This document shows, piece by piece, positions 5,760 to 13,312 of a stretch of 43,537 bases of DNA. The notes under the pieces are model-generated. The model did not search any database and was not told the DNA's origin. It saw nothing but the letters and a program-made list of their open reading frames with translations. The position numbers were made by a program, and so were the translations under genes. The DNA lies in the IMG/VR virus record IMGVR_UViG_3300031539_000091, positions 1-43,537 of that record, one strand, 5' to 3'. This DNA comes from a virus. Within the stretch, counting starts at the first letter, position 1. Each line of letters starts with the position of its first letter.

Positions 5760-6109
5760 TTTCCTTTGTCTTTTAAAACGTCGTATACTATGTAATATCT
5801 CTGCTCACCTTTTTTCCTAAACCGTAAAACCGCACTAAAAAAATCTATCGTTCCAGATACCACGAAGCCGACTGTCGCACCTACTACTATCCAAATAAAT
5901 GAGGCCGAAAAGAAACTAAGTAATAATTTTAACATTACTCCTAAATCAGTAGTAAAAAAACTGAAATCGATATTAGTATAAAACAAAAATGTTAACGGTA
6001 AGATTATGAAAACAACAGAAAATAGGATAGGCGCAGAATTCTTAAAATCATTATCAGTCTCAATGGCGTCAACAAATCCTAGCCAGATAAACGTAAACCA
6101 TTTCTTCAT
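5756..6109 (-). CDS. Small membrane protein, 117 aa
   Basis: Starts MKKWFTFIWLGFVDA at 6109, overlapping the upstream stop as ATGA. Hydrophobic segments are APILFSVVFIILPLTFLFY and FIWIVVGATVGFVVSGTI. The C-terminal EQRYYIVYDVLKDKGK matches the RY-x-V/C-x-E/D-I/V-L pattern of its neighbours. Third of five in order from the end; same presumed function, unknown. Confidence 0.65.
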   Translation of the reverse strand: MKKWFTFIWLGFVDAIETDNDFKNSAPILFSVVFIILPLTFLFYTNIDFSFFTTDLGVMLKLLLSFFSASFIWIVVGATVGFVVSGTIDFFSAVLRFRKKGEQRYYIVYDVLKDKGK

Positions 6110-6450
6110 TCGGGTTCCTCGGTTTTTTGTTTTAATATTTCGATGCACCGATATTTTTCAGTTTTGCCTTCTTTGACTAGCCCTTGACAACCCTCAATGA
6201 TTTTTATCATCAACGCCATTAACCCCGCTAAGCCTATGAGGGTCAGAATTGAACTAAGAGTGCCTAAGCTAATGGCTACAATTAGTTTAACCACAACTGA
6301 AGCAACTTTAATAACATGAAAGTAAAACAAATAACTTTCGACCGGTACTAATACCGTAAGAGCTGCCATAATAATAAATTTAAATACAAAATCCGAATCC
6401 TCACGACATTTAGCTTTAATGCCTAAGAAAAAATATTCAATTGTTTCCAT
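6106..6450 (-). CDS. Small membrane protein, 114 aa, first of five-gene operon
   Basis: Starts METIEYFFLGIKAKCRED, with GGGTGATCC just upstream as a weak ribosome site. Hydrophobic stretches are FIIMAALTVLVPVESYLFYF and SSILTLIGLAGLMALMIKII. A sigma-70 promoter at 6493-6521 drives it. The tail TEKYRCIEILKQKTEE matches the paralogous neighbours. Possible roles include membrane takeover, superinfection exclusion or holin-like functions. None can be chosen from sequence. Confidence 0.65.
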   Translation of the reverse strand: METIEYFFLGIKAKCREDSDFVFKFIIMAALTVLVPVESYLFYFHVIKVASVVVKLIVAISLGTLSSILTLIGLAGLMALMIKIIEGCQGLVKEGKTEKYRCIEILKQKTEEPE

Positions 6451-6492
6451 GGATCACCCAAAGTGTTTTGATTAACTAACTAAATGAACCTT

Positions 6493-6521
6493 ATTGTAGC
6501 AAAAATATTCATGTCTGTCAA
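6493..6521 (-). promoter_or_regulatory. Sigma-70 promoter for the membrane-protein operon
   Basis: TTGACA (6521-6516), 17-nt spacer ending TTTTTGC, TACAAT (6498-6493). The upstream edge abuts a plus-strand AATAAATA (6522-6529), so divergent early and late starts are back to back. Confidence 0.85.
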
Positions 6522-6529
6522 AATAAATA
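6522..6529 (+). promoter_or_regulatory. T4-type late promoter candidate (AATAAATA)
   Basis: Ends 4 nt before the ATG of the plus-strand gene at 6534, which has no Shine-Dalgarno site. It fits the late cassette that begins here, although initiation at normal distance would fall on the start codon itself. Confidence 0.4.
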
Positions 6530-6533
6530 CATA

Positions 6534-7238
6534 ATGAGATTATTTGAATTTACCAGAACTTTGGCTGAGGGCGGGAACGTTTTTAAGGGCGATCTTGCTA
6601 CCCAAAGGATTCTAAAAGCAGACGTTTTACCAACAGTAAATTGGTTAGAGCGTATTTTGGGCATGGCGCTCAAAAATAACCTATTAGGCAGCACAGGTAA
6701 GAAGCCAGATTCCGGAGATATTGATATTGGTTTGCAACAAGACACAGTATCAAAAGATGATCTGTTCCAAAAACTAAGGAAATGGGCAGCGGATAACAAA
6801 CTCCGCCCCGAGGACTATGTTAGGAAAACGGGAACCAGTGTACACTTTAGAACTCCGATTGCTGGCGATCCTAATAGAGGATTTGTGCAAACAGATTTAA
6901 TGATACTGCCCGATATGAAGTTTGCACAGTTTTTCATGTCGCCCGATCCTAATTCAACTTTTAAAGATGCACAGAAACATATACTGCTAGCAAGTATTGC
7001 CAAGCATGGCGGCCTACGTTGGTCACCAACAGTTGGTTTAACGTCTAGGACTACGGGCAACGTTATTGCTAACGAACCAGAACATATTGCGGAAATGTTA
7101 TTAGGACCAAACGCTTCGGCGCAGGATTTAACCTCAGTTGAAAGAATACTAAAGACGTTAGAGAATGATCCAGAGAGAGAAGCTAAGATAAGCGACGCAA
7201 AGAAAACATTAGGATTATTAGGGTCAGATGAGATTTAA
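6534..7238 (+). CDS. Nucleotidyltransferase-fold protein with putative head-targeting peptide
   Basis: 234 aa. A Pol-beta-type nucleotidyltransferase signature is visible: LGSTGKK (GS at 52-53), GDIDIG (D62, D64) and a third acidic residue in VQTDLMI (D121). Such enzymes transfer NMP to a nucleic acid, protein or small molecule; the acceptor here is unknown. The N-terminus MRLFEFTRTLAE|GG contains L-A-E followed by Gly at 10-13, matching the (L/I)-x-E cleavage rule of T4 prohead protease gp21 on capsid-targeted proteins. I infer the protein may be packaged and injected. It is first of three overlapping plus-strand genes. Confidence 0.75.
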   Translation: MRLFEFTRTLAEGGNVFKGDLATQRILKADVLPTVNWLERILGMALKNNLLGSTGKKPDSGDIDIGLQQDTVSKDDLFQKLRKWAADNKLRPEDYVRKTGTSVHFRTPIAGDPNRGFVQTDLMILPDMKFAQFFMSPDPNSTFKDAQKHILLASIAKHGGLRWSPTVGLTSRTTGNVIANEPEHIAEMLLGPNASAQDLTSVERILKTLENDPEREAKISDAKKTLGLLGSDEI

Positions 7239-7452
7239 CGAAGTGAAATTACATGCTCCGTATCCAACAAGGCGTTCGGAATTCGCAAAGGCAGGAGATA
7301 GCGTAATGTCTGTCATCGGCGGAATGCGTGGCGAAGTGGTGCGTGTCATTACTACTGCTGGCTCAATTCCTTACGCTCTTGTAAAATGGGAAAATGGTCA
7401 CACTGGGCGAGTTACAATCACTAGCATTGCGAGAGTAAACAATGAGATATAA
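7228..7452 (+). CDS. Small SH3-like beta-barrel protein, 74 aa
   Basis: Starts MRFNEVKLHAPYPTRR, overlapping the upstream gene by 11 nt. The core GEVVRVITTAGSIPYALVKW followed by ENGHTGRVTITSI is a strand-turn-strand pattern like KOW or SH3-type nucleic-acid or protein-binding domains. Its MR-x-x-E start resembles the two neighbouring genes (MRLFEF, MRYKEI). Function unknown. Confidence 0.65.
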   Translation: MRFNEVKLHAPYPTRRSEFAKAGDSVMSVIGGMRGEVVRVITTAGSIPYALVKWENGHTGRVTITSIARVNNEI

Positions 7453-7804
7453 AGAAATAGTTACTGAGATGGTTCACATTCCTATAAGTCCCAGAGGAAG
7501 GGCAACAGTTCCTGCTCCTGCCGTATTGTATCATTCACTCAGAAGACGTCCTGCTAGTATAACAGGAATCCAAGCATATCCGTTGTCGGATAAGGAAAAT
7601 GAATTAGCGTTTATGTTTCCTGAAGAAAAAAGACAGAATGGTTTTATTTGGTTGAGTATAGGCGCGTTATCGAATGATGCTTATCAAATTGACGCACATA
7701 AATTAGATTCTACTAATCTACGGTACACAGGACAAAGCGAAGGATATTTGATACATGCCGGAGACATTCCTGCGGAAGCAATTATTACTAAGCTTAACTA
7801 TTAG
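7442..7804 (+). CDS. Hypothetical protein, 120 aa, possibly ART-like
   Basis: Starts MRYKEIVTEMVHIPISPRG and overlaps its upstream neighbour by 11 nt. The order AVLYHSL near the N-terminus, IWLSIG in the middle and YLIHAGDIPAEAI near the C-terminus recalls compact ADP-ribosyltransferase-fold proteins (LYH start and an IPxxxI end), but the catalytic pattern is incomplete by eye. V-T-E at 7-9 is a poor match to the prohead cleavage rule. It ends convergently with the kinase gene, overlapping by 11 nt. Confidence 0.6.
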   Translation: MRYKEIVTEMVHIPISPRGRATVPAPAVLYHSLRRRPASITGIQAYPLSDKENELAFMFPEEKRQNGFIWLSIGALSNDAYQIDAHKLDSTNLRYTGQSEGYLIHAGDIPAEAIITKLNY

Positions 7805-8447
7805 CCCTGTTAGCTAGTTCGTTTTGTATCCAAGCCGTTGCTGCTGGCTGAGTTGGCTTTTTACTAAGAAATTGTTCTAAACGTTTTGCAACTATTTGTA
7901 CATTAGCGCCAGCATTGGAATTATCAACAATAAAGAAATTACCACCAAACTCATTCTGCAATTGACCCAAGTTATCTTGCGTCACTTTCCAATTCTGTTT
8001 TACTCGATCCAATGGAACACTTCTTCCGATTTCTTTTGCTCTAGCTTGCATTCGTTGTATAGCAGTATCTAAGTCAGTATTAACAAATATCATCGCAGTA
8101 TCATAACCAATTTTTTCAAGTACACGTTTTGTTTTTTCAATACGTCGAAGATCCTTTGCAGTACCATCAATTACCATTCCTAGTCGTCCGGCAATATAGT
8201 TCTTTCGCTGCGCCATATTCTTGCGCCAATAATAATCGTAATCTTTTGTTGAATCTTTTTTGAGATTATTGAAGAATTCCCACCATTTATCAATATCTAA
8301 CTCTTTAAGTCCTGTATGTGCTAGAAGCTTTTTTCTAACAGTCGTCTTACCTGCTCCAGGCGCGCCGGCCATAAAAATAGCCTTAAAAATATGAGGATCA
8401 TATACACCTTCTTCTATTGGTTGGTTTATAACTTCAAAGCATTTCAT
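7794..8447 (-). CDS. P-loop kinase (polynucleotide-kinase or zeta-toxin like) with putative head-targeting peptide
   Basis: 217 aa. The Walker A motif GAPGAGKTT is at 28-36, followed by DIDKWW, a strand MVIDGTAKD that may carry the acidic Walker B position, and a basic lid segment (QRMQARAKEIGRSV). This layout fits AAA_33-type kinases including zeta toxins and PNK-like enzymes; the substrate cannot be told. The N-terminus MKCFEVINQPIEE|GV holds I-E-E then Gly at 11-14, again the gp21-type cleavage rule. The ATG is 7 nt after a perfect TATAAATA on the minus strand, with no ribosome site. Confidence 0.8.
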   Translation of the reverse strand: MKCFEVINQPIEEGVYDPHIFKAIFMAGAPGAGKTTVRKKLLAHTGLKELDIDKWWEFFNNLKKDSTKDYDYYWRKNMAQRKNYIAGRLGMVIDGTAKDLRRIEKTKRVLEKIGYDTAMIFVNTDLDTAIQRMQARAKEIGRSVPLDRVKQNWKVTQDNLGQLQNEFGGNFFIVDNSNAGANVQIVAKRLEQFLSKKPTQPAATAWIQNELANRANS

Positions 8448-8454
8448 GTAGTAG

Positions 8455-8466
8455 TATTTATAAATA
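8455..8466. promoter_or_regulatory. Divergent overlapping T4-type late promoters
   Basis: The palindrome TATTTATAAATA contains TATAAATA on both strands (plus 8459-8466, minus 8455-8462). Each copy is followed by exactly 7 nt and then an ATG (8474 plus, 8447 minus). TATAAATA is the exact T4 gp55 late consensus. Confidence 0.75.
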
Positions 8467-8473
8467 CACTGTT

Positions 8474-9616
8474 ATGACCGATAAGACCATACAAGAAGCT
8501 CCTCCGACAGACTTAAAACCTGGTAAACGTAAGGTATTAAGAAAATCGGATCCAAACGAAGATGCAGGAAATGAGTTTGAGGAGAAATTTGGGGCAATTT
8601 TACGAAAAAATTGTAAGTTATCTGTAGCGACTTTTAAAAAAATAGGGAAGTATTTGTATCGGGGATCCAGAGATCACGGAGTGGCGTATATGGGGCGTTC
8701 GACAAATAAAAGAAGGGCGTCAGATACACCAGATTTTGTACAGGATAATTTAAATCAATTATTCTTAAAAGCCGGATATAAAGCAGTTAGAGGTAATAGT
8801 ATTTTTACTTCTGGGAACGAGAACGTAGCGGCGGACTACGGTGATGTATATATTATATTTCCTGTTGATGGATTTAATTTTACTTGGTCATCAAAGATAG
8901 CAGATTTATTCTCGTATTACGACCGCGGAGGATTTCTAACTGGATTTGATCTAGCGCAAAATACTAGAAAATATACCAAAATAAATGATTCCTTTGTAAG
9001 ACAATTAGAAAAGGCCGCTTCAAATAACAGTAGTCAACTCGGTTATTTTCACGAACACATATTATATGATGATAATGGATTTACAGGTAAAACACCACTT
9101 CAAATTAAAATAAGCAGAATGCTTAGTAAATGGCAAGGAGAATATGCCGTAGAGTTCGACAAACTCTTTATTGATCCGTATAATTCTTCTCCGGATTTTA
9201 CCCTTGCAGAAGAATTATTTAGAATTAGAAAATATCATATTAAAAAGGAAACAATTTTATACACTGAGTTAGTTAAAGAGGCTATCGAATTAACAAAGTT
9301 TGATAAAACAAATAATGTATTTGATAACAAAGGCCGACAGCAACTATCTAAAATAATTGCTAAGTCGATTTCTATAATTAAAATGTTAAAAGAATATGAC
9401 AAATTGACTTTTAGAATTTTTAAGGAAATATCTAAAAAACCCACGTCTAATGTATCCGCAGAATCCTTAGAAAAATTAGGATTTATGAATAATAAAAATT
9501 TTGCATGGGCAATTGCATCTAAAAATGAAATATATATAAACGGTTTATATTATGCATTTGATATTGATACATACTACAAAGCAATTCGTTCCTGGCTTAA
9601 AAAGTTAAATAAATAA
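8474..9616 (+). CDS. ADP-ribosyltransferase-like protein, possibly injected
   Basis: 380 aa. Residues fit the R-S-E pattern of arginine-type ADP-ribosyltransferases: R63 in YLYRGSRD, S-x-x-T-S in NSIFTSGN (109-113) followed by AADYG, and an acidic C-terminal element SKNEIYING with E about 352. T4 Alt, also an ADP-ribosyltransferase, is packaged, processed by gp21 and injected to modify host RNA polymerase. Here the N-terminus MTDKTIQE|APP has I-Q-E then Ala at 6-9, a matching cleavage site. I infer an Alt-like host-takeover enzyme. The second Glu of an ExE motif is not evident (K-N-E). Transcribed from the divergent late promoter. Confidence 0.65.
   Translation: MTDKTIQEAPPTDLKPGKRKVLRKSDPNEDAGNEFEEKFGAILRKNCKLSVATFKKIGKYLYRGSRDHGVAYMGRSTNKRRASDTPDFVQDNLNQLFLKAGYKAVRGNSIFTSGNENVAADYGDVYIIFPVDGFNFTWSSKIADLFSYYDRGGFLTGFDLAQNTRKYTKINDSFVRQLEKAASNNSSQLGYFHEHILYDDNGFTGKTPLQIKISRMLSKWQGEYAVEFDKLFIDPYNSSPDFTLAEELFRIRKYHIKKETILYTELVKEAIELTKFDKTNNVFDNKGRQQLSKIIAKSISIIKMLKEYDKLTFRIFKEISKKPTSNVSAESLEKLGFMNNKNFAWAIASKNEIYINGLYYAFDIDTYYKAIRSWLKKLNK
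9608..9615 (+). promoter_or_regulatory. T4-type late promoter candidate (AATAAATA)
   Basis: Overlaps the last codons and stop of the ADP-ribosyltransferase-like gene and ends 4 nt before the ATG of the radical SAM gene at 9620. Confidence 0.35.
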
Positions 9617-9619
9617 TCA

Positions 9620-11563
9620 ATGAAACTAATAAGCTTCTCGCAACCAAACTTCCAACAAGGACCGAAAGAATTTAACGCATACTACCTTCCGTACAGCGCA
9701 GGCGTGCTTTGGTCGTATGTTAAATCGTTCCCACACATCAACGAGAATTACAAATTACTAAATTACATCTGGAAGAGAGACGCACTAGATAAATCCTTAG
9801 ATCTTATTAAGGACAGTGACGTCGCATGTTTCAGTACCTATGTGTGGAACAAAAGCTATAATTACACTTTAGCCAAGAGGATGAAGGACTTAAAACCAGA
9901 ATGTCTTATTGTGTTCGGTGGTCCCGAACCTCCCATTACCGATCCTGAATTTTTCAAAACGTTTCCGTACATTGATATAATGGTAAAGTCGGAAGGTGAG
10001 AAAACATTCCTCAAAATATTAGAGTCTACAAGCTTAGAAGAATTAAGACAGGTACCGGGGTTATTGTTAAACATTGATGGCGAAACGGTTGATACAGGAA
10101 ACCCGGATAGAATTAACAACTTGGAAGAAGTTCCTAGTCCTTATCTAACAGGATTGTTTGACGACTTAATGGCCGCCCACCCAGAAGTAGAGTGGAACAT
10201 GACACTAGAAACAAATAGAGGTTGTCCTTACCAATGTACATTCTGTGACTGGGGTAGTTTAACATATAACAAGGTTAAGAAATTTGAACTTGATCGTGTC
10301 AATGATGAGATCGAATGGGCAGGTAAAAACAAGTGCGGGTTTATTTCCATTACAGATGCAAACTTTGGCATATTCCCGGATAGGGATAATTTGATTGCTG
10401 ATAAGATAATAGAAGTACAGACGAACTATGGTTACCCAAATACGTTTAGCACTGCTTGGGCAAAGAACCAGAAACAAGAAGTGGTGGATATTGTTAAGAA
10501 ACTTATACATTCACCACGTGGATTTAATCAGGGCTTAACACTGTCAGTTCAAAGCTTAGACTTAGACGTTTTAGAGAATATCAAGCGAAAAAACTTAGAA
10601 ATTAGCAAGATCGAAGAAGTTTTTGACATTTGTGATAAAGAAAATATTCCAATCTACACTGAAATTATCCTAGGATTACCGGGAGAAACACTAGCAACTT
10701 GGAAACAAAACTTTTGGAAGCTATTCAATTCTGGAAATCACACCGGAGTAACAGTGTTTCAAGCTCAAATGCTAGAAAATGCGGAGATGAACTTATTACA
10801 GAAGAAACTCTATAAGATCACTGACCAAATGGTTTATGACTATATGAGCGGCAGCTATAACGAGGATGAATTGAAGGAAGGGATCAAAGTTATTACATCA
10901 ACAAAGGATATGTCATTCGACGAGATGCTAGAAGCACAGATCTTTAGCTGGTATATAAACACGTTTCATATAAACGGATTGACTACATACATTAGTAGAT
11001 TTTTAAAGAAGTTTCGCAATATTGAATACTCGGATTTCTACGAAAAGCTGTTTGAATACGTTAAGCAGGATTCATGGATTGCTGAAGAGATAGAAGAAGT
11101 AGGTAGTTACTATCGTCGTTGGATGACCACTGGACAAATTGACCATCCTATTATCGGAAATATAGAAATACATGGATGGAATTTAATCCATAGGTCAGTA
11201 ATACGAATACATGCTGATAACAAATATGATCATATATTTAATATGGTAGAAGACTTTATTAATAAAGAATACGACTTAGATGAAGGTAATTGGGATAGCT
11301 GCCCTGACGACATCCTCGAGCAGTTAATGAAATTTCAGCGCAACTATTTAATCAACTACCACGATATTCCAAACTATCCTAAGGTATTAACATTCGATTA
11401 TGATTTCTTAGGATACTTGCAAGACGATGCTAACATCAGAGATCAAGTGCAGTACACTTTCGACTTCAATGAAGACAAGACAATGAGTTTCCCGCGCTTC
11501 TTGGACAATATCTATTTTTATAGAAGAAGGAACTTTGGGAAAGCTTGGATTACGAAAATTTAA
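9620..11563 (+). CDS. B12-binding-domain radical SAM enzyme, 647 aa
   Basis: The first ~140 residues have a Rossmann-like B12-binding fold (VACFSTYVWNKSYNYTLAK, then VFGGPEPP). The radical SAM cluster motif GCPYQCTFCDWG supplies C202, C206 and C209 for a [4Fe-4S] cluster. SAM-domain features include ITDANFGIF, LSVQSLDLDVL and EIILGLPGET. The C-terminal ~200 residues are unassigned. Family members use SAM and often cobalamin to methylate or rearrange unactivated carbons. The classical DxHxxG cobalamin ligand is not visible, as in BchE-like members. It immediately follows the ADP-ribosyltransferase-like gene. The substrate is unknown. Confidence 0.88.
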   Translation: MKLISFSQPNFQQGPKEFNAYYLPYSAGVLWSYVKSFPHINENYKLLNYIWKRDALDKSLDLIKDSDVACFSTYVWNKSYNYTLAKRMKDLKPECLIVFGGPEPPITDPEFFKTFPYIDIMVKSEGEKTFLKILESTSLEELRQVPGLLLNIDGETVDTGNPDRINNLEEVPSPYLTGLFDDLMAAHPEVEWNMTLETNRGCPYQCTFCDWGSLTYNKVKKFELDRVNDEIEWAGKNKCGFISITDANFGIFPDRDNLIADKIIEVQTNYGYPNTFSTAWAKNQKQEVVDIVKKLIHSPRGFNQGLTLSVQSLDLDVLENIKRKNLEISKIEEVFDICDKENIPIYTEIILGLPGETLATWKQNFWKLFNSGNHTGVTVFQAQMLENAEMNLLQKKLYKITDQMVYDYMSGSYNEDELKEGIKVITSTKDMSFDEMLEAQIFSWYINTFHINGLTTYISRFLKKFRNIEYSDFYEKLFEYVKQDSWIAEEIEEVGSYYRRWMTTGQIDHPIIGNIEIHGWNLIHRSVIRIHADNKYDHIFNMVEDFINKEYDLDEGNWDSCPDDILEQLMKFQRNYLINYHDIPNYPKVLTFDYDFLGYLQDDANIRDQVQYTFDFNEDKTMSFPRFLDNIYFYRRRNFGKAWITKI

Positions 11564-12101
11564 TATCGTTTTCTGTTGCAATAATAACGTCGTTCTTATA
11601 TAAAGCCCACGCAGTGAATCCTCTGGTACCAGTCAACGTACCTAGTCGATGGCACCAAACACCGGGGTTTGTTTCGCTAAATCCTGTGTCGTCAATTTTC
11701 AATACACAGTTAAACTTCTTCAGCTCTTCAACGTGTGGCACCTCTAAGCTAATCATTACAGTAATCTTTTTGGATTTTGGCAAGTGTGGAAGGAGGCGTA
11801 AAATGTCGCGCGGCGCGCCGTCAATTGTTACATAGAATTTCTTTAATAGCCGTTTGACAGTTTCGGTATCTGTATGTTGCCAAAACTTTAAACTCATATT
11901 AGCCGTAGCAAAAATATGCCTAATCTTTTGCTTAGTTCGTTCCTCTGCTATTTTGTGCCACTTAATAATTTCGTCGTACGGACGAGGTCCAGCAACAAAC
12001 AATGTCTGGACTTTATATTGATTGGTCTTTTCGATTTCTTGGCCAACAAAATATACAACTTTCTGGTTAGAATTGTTCTTATCTTTATAATCACGTTTCA
12101 T
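11550..12101 (-). CDS. Hypothetical protein, 183 aa
   Basis: A mixed alpha/beta protein with strands such as VQTLFVAGPRPYDEII, KFYVTIDGAPRDIL and ITVMISLEVPH in Rossmann-like alternation. No catalytic motif recognised. It overlaps the convergent radical SAM gene by 14 nt at the 3' end. The weak terminator of the upstream gene lies just before its start. Confidence 0.7.
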   Translation of the reverse strand: MKRDYKDKNNSNQKVVYFVGQEIEKTNQYKVQTLFVAGPRPYDEIIKWHKIAEERTKQKIRHIFATANMSLKFWQHTDTETVKRLLKKFYVTIDGAPRDILRLLPHLPKSKKITVMISLEVPHVEELKKFNCVLKIDDTGFSETNPGVWCHRLGTLTGTRGFTAWALYKNDVIIATENDIKFS

Positions 12102-12118
12102 TTCTGTATCCTCAAAAG

Positions 12119-12143
12119 GAAAAAGGGCAGTACCCTGCCCTTT
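12119..12143 (-). terminator. Rho-independent terminator
   Basis: AAAGGGCAG, a 4-nt loop and CTGCCCTTT form a 9-bp stem, followed on the minus strand by TTTTCC. It lies 21 bp past the stop of the 12165-12530 gene. The U-run is short, so some readthrough into 11550-12101 is possible. Confidence 0.7.
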
Positions 12144-12164
12144 CCCTTACCCTTGTAGTAGGTG

Positions 12165-12530
12165 TTACCCTTCGATGATCGCATCGGCAAGGACTTCGGC
12201 CGGGGTTTCGGTCGTCGGCGCAGTCTCCGGAGTCGGAGCATTTTTCGCAGACTTGACTTTTACCGCAGTGGCCTTGGCCTTCACCTTAACGGTAGTTGCA
12301 CCGTTATACTTGACGTCGGCCGCCTTAAGTGCTTCGCGGTTTTCGCCGGTGAACTCTTTCTGGCTAAGCAGATACTTAACTACCTCGCCCTTTTTCATCG
12401 CTTTCGGCATCTCGATAAGGTTGATGTTGCTATGACCGGCCTTGTCGAGTACTTTGACACGCGCCATCTCATTAGCAAAACGAACCTTTACCTTGCCTTT
12501 AAATTTCGAAACTCCAGCAACTTTAAACAT
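12165..12530 (-). CDS. Small basic protein with Lys/Ala-Pro-rich tail, 121 aa
   Basis: Starts MFKVAGVSKFKGKVKVRFAN, with AAGGAG 6 nt upstream and its own promoter. The first ~75 residues look like a compact basic beta/alpha domain. The tail (KVKAKATAVKVKSAKNAP, then TPETAPTTETPAEV) is low-complexity. The same N-terminal pattern is common among T4-like marine phages without assigned function. Probably DNA- or RNA-binding (inference). It stands alone between a promoter and a terminator. Confidence 0.75.
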   Translation of the reverse strand: MFKVAGVSKFKGKVKVRFANEMARVKVLDKAGHSNINLIEMPKAMKKGEVVKYLLSQKEFTGENREALKAADVKYNGATTVKVKAKATAVKVKSAKNAPTPETAPTTETPAEVLADAIIEG

Positions 12531-12585
12531 ATACTCTCCTTGGTTGAAAAACAAAGTATTAACTCACAAAAGTCATACTGTAGCC

Positions 12586-12617
12586 ATTATATTACTATCA
12601 AAGCACTTTGGTGTCAA
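12586..12617 (-). promoter_or_regulatory. Sigma-70 promoter for the 12165-12530 gene
   Basis: TTGACA (12617-12612) is followed either by TAATAT at 17-nt spacing (12594-12589) or by TATAAT at 20-nt spacing (12591-12586). The first has the better spacing. Confidence 0.65.
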
Positions 12618-12645
12618 CCAATTAAATTGGTCAATTTCACCAAAA

Positions 12646-13026
12646 TTAAAGAAATTCATGATCTACATTGGTTTCCTCTTTTGATGAGATGATTTCGAAT
12701 ACGGAATTAGCCAATTCGCAACGTACCAAAATTGTACGTCGCTGTTCGTCAGTTAATTTAATCCATTTTTTCATAACTTCCAGAGAACCCCAACTTTCTG
12801 GCGGAGCCATCCAGCTTATCCATTTAAAAATGTCTACAAATGCTCCTCTATTTGCTACATCGGCAATAAAAACTGCATTGGTTAAATCCTTCGTAAGCAT
12901 TGCAGTTAGAAATCCGCCGGGCTGATACCCATAAAAAAAATAGCCAGCTAAAGCGTCCTTAGTATGTGGCGGCATGTAATTAAGATTAGGATGACGTTTA
13001 AACGCTAAGGCTAGCTTCGAATCCAT
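12646..13026 (-). CDS. Hypothetical protein, 126 aa
   Basis: Starts MDSKLALAFKRHPNLNYMPP. The central GYFFYGYQPGGFLTAMLTKD is aromatic- and glycine-rich, followed by helices (DIFKWISWMAPPESWGSLEV, RRTILVRCELANSVFEII). I associate the central segment with uncharacterised small proteins of large phages, without a known role. It lies 1 bp after its upstream neighbour and ends the 13.0-15.4 kb run of small genes. Confidence 0.7.
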   Translation of the reverse strand: MDSKLALAFKRHPNLNYMPPHTKDALAGYFFYGYQPGGFLTAMLTKDLTNAVFIADVANRGAFVDIFKWISWMAPPESWGSLEVMKKWIKLTDEQRRTILVRCELANSVFEIISSKEETNVDHEFL

Positions 13027-13027
13027 A

Positions 13028-13312
13028 TTAGTCCTCGCTTTCCTTCCTAAGTACTTTGATTAAGTCCACATAATGATATGCAGGTTTCGATTCTTTCTCA
13101 GCGATCTCAAGCTTCACAACTTCCCATTCCGCAGGAATAGTCTTCCGCACCCGCACAACTGCATTTAGATGGCGCTTCAAATACACTTCTTTGGACCAAA
13201 CTTTGCCCTGTGTACTCCAGCCAGTCCCCCAGCCTTGGAAATCTCCCCAAGTGCCGCCGTTACTATACCTACCAGTAACGGTGTGTCTGACTTTGAAAAC
13301 AAAACTGCTCAT
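13028..13312 (-). CDS. Hypothetical protein, 94 aa
   Basis: Starts MSSFVFKVRHTVTGRYSNGG, overlapping the upstream stop as ATGA. Gly/Trp-rich (GTWGDFQGWGTGWSTQGKVW) followed by IPAEWEVVKLEIAE. It looks like a small beta-rich phage accessory protein. No family recognised. Confidence 0.65.
   Translation of the reverse strand: MSSFVFKVRHTVTGRYSNGGTWGDFQGWGTGWSTQGKVWSKEVYLKRHLNAVVRVRKTIPAEWEVVKLEIAEKESKPAYHYVDLIKVLRKESED

Noticed and set aside
9608-9615. Treating every AATAAATA as a proven late promoter
   Set aside because: In DNA this AT-rich several such 8-mers are expected by chance on the two strands. Only copies just upstream of starts are listed, mostly with low confidence; the palindromic TATAAATA at 8455-8466 is the strong case.
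12162-12692. Plus-strand frame starting MLPFDDRIGKDFGRGFG
   Set aside because: Antisense shadow of the basic 121-residue gene and its promoter. It crosses a promoter and lacks a start signal.
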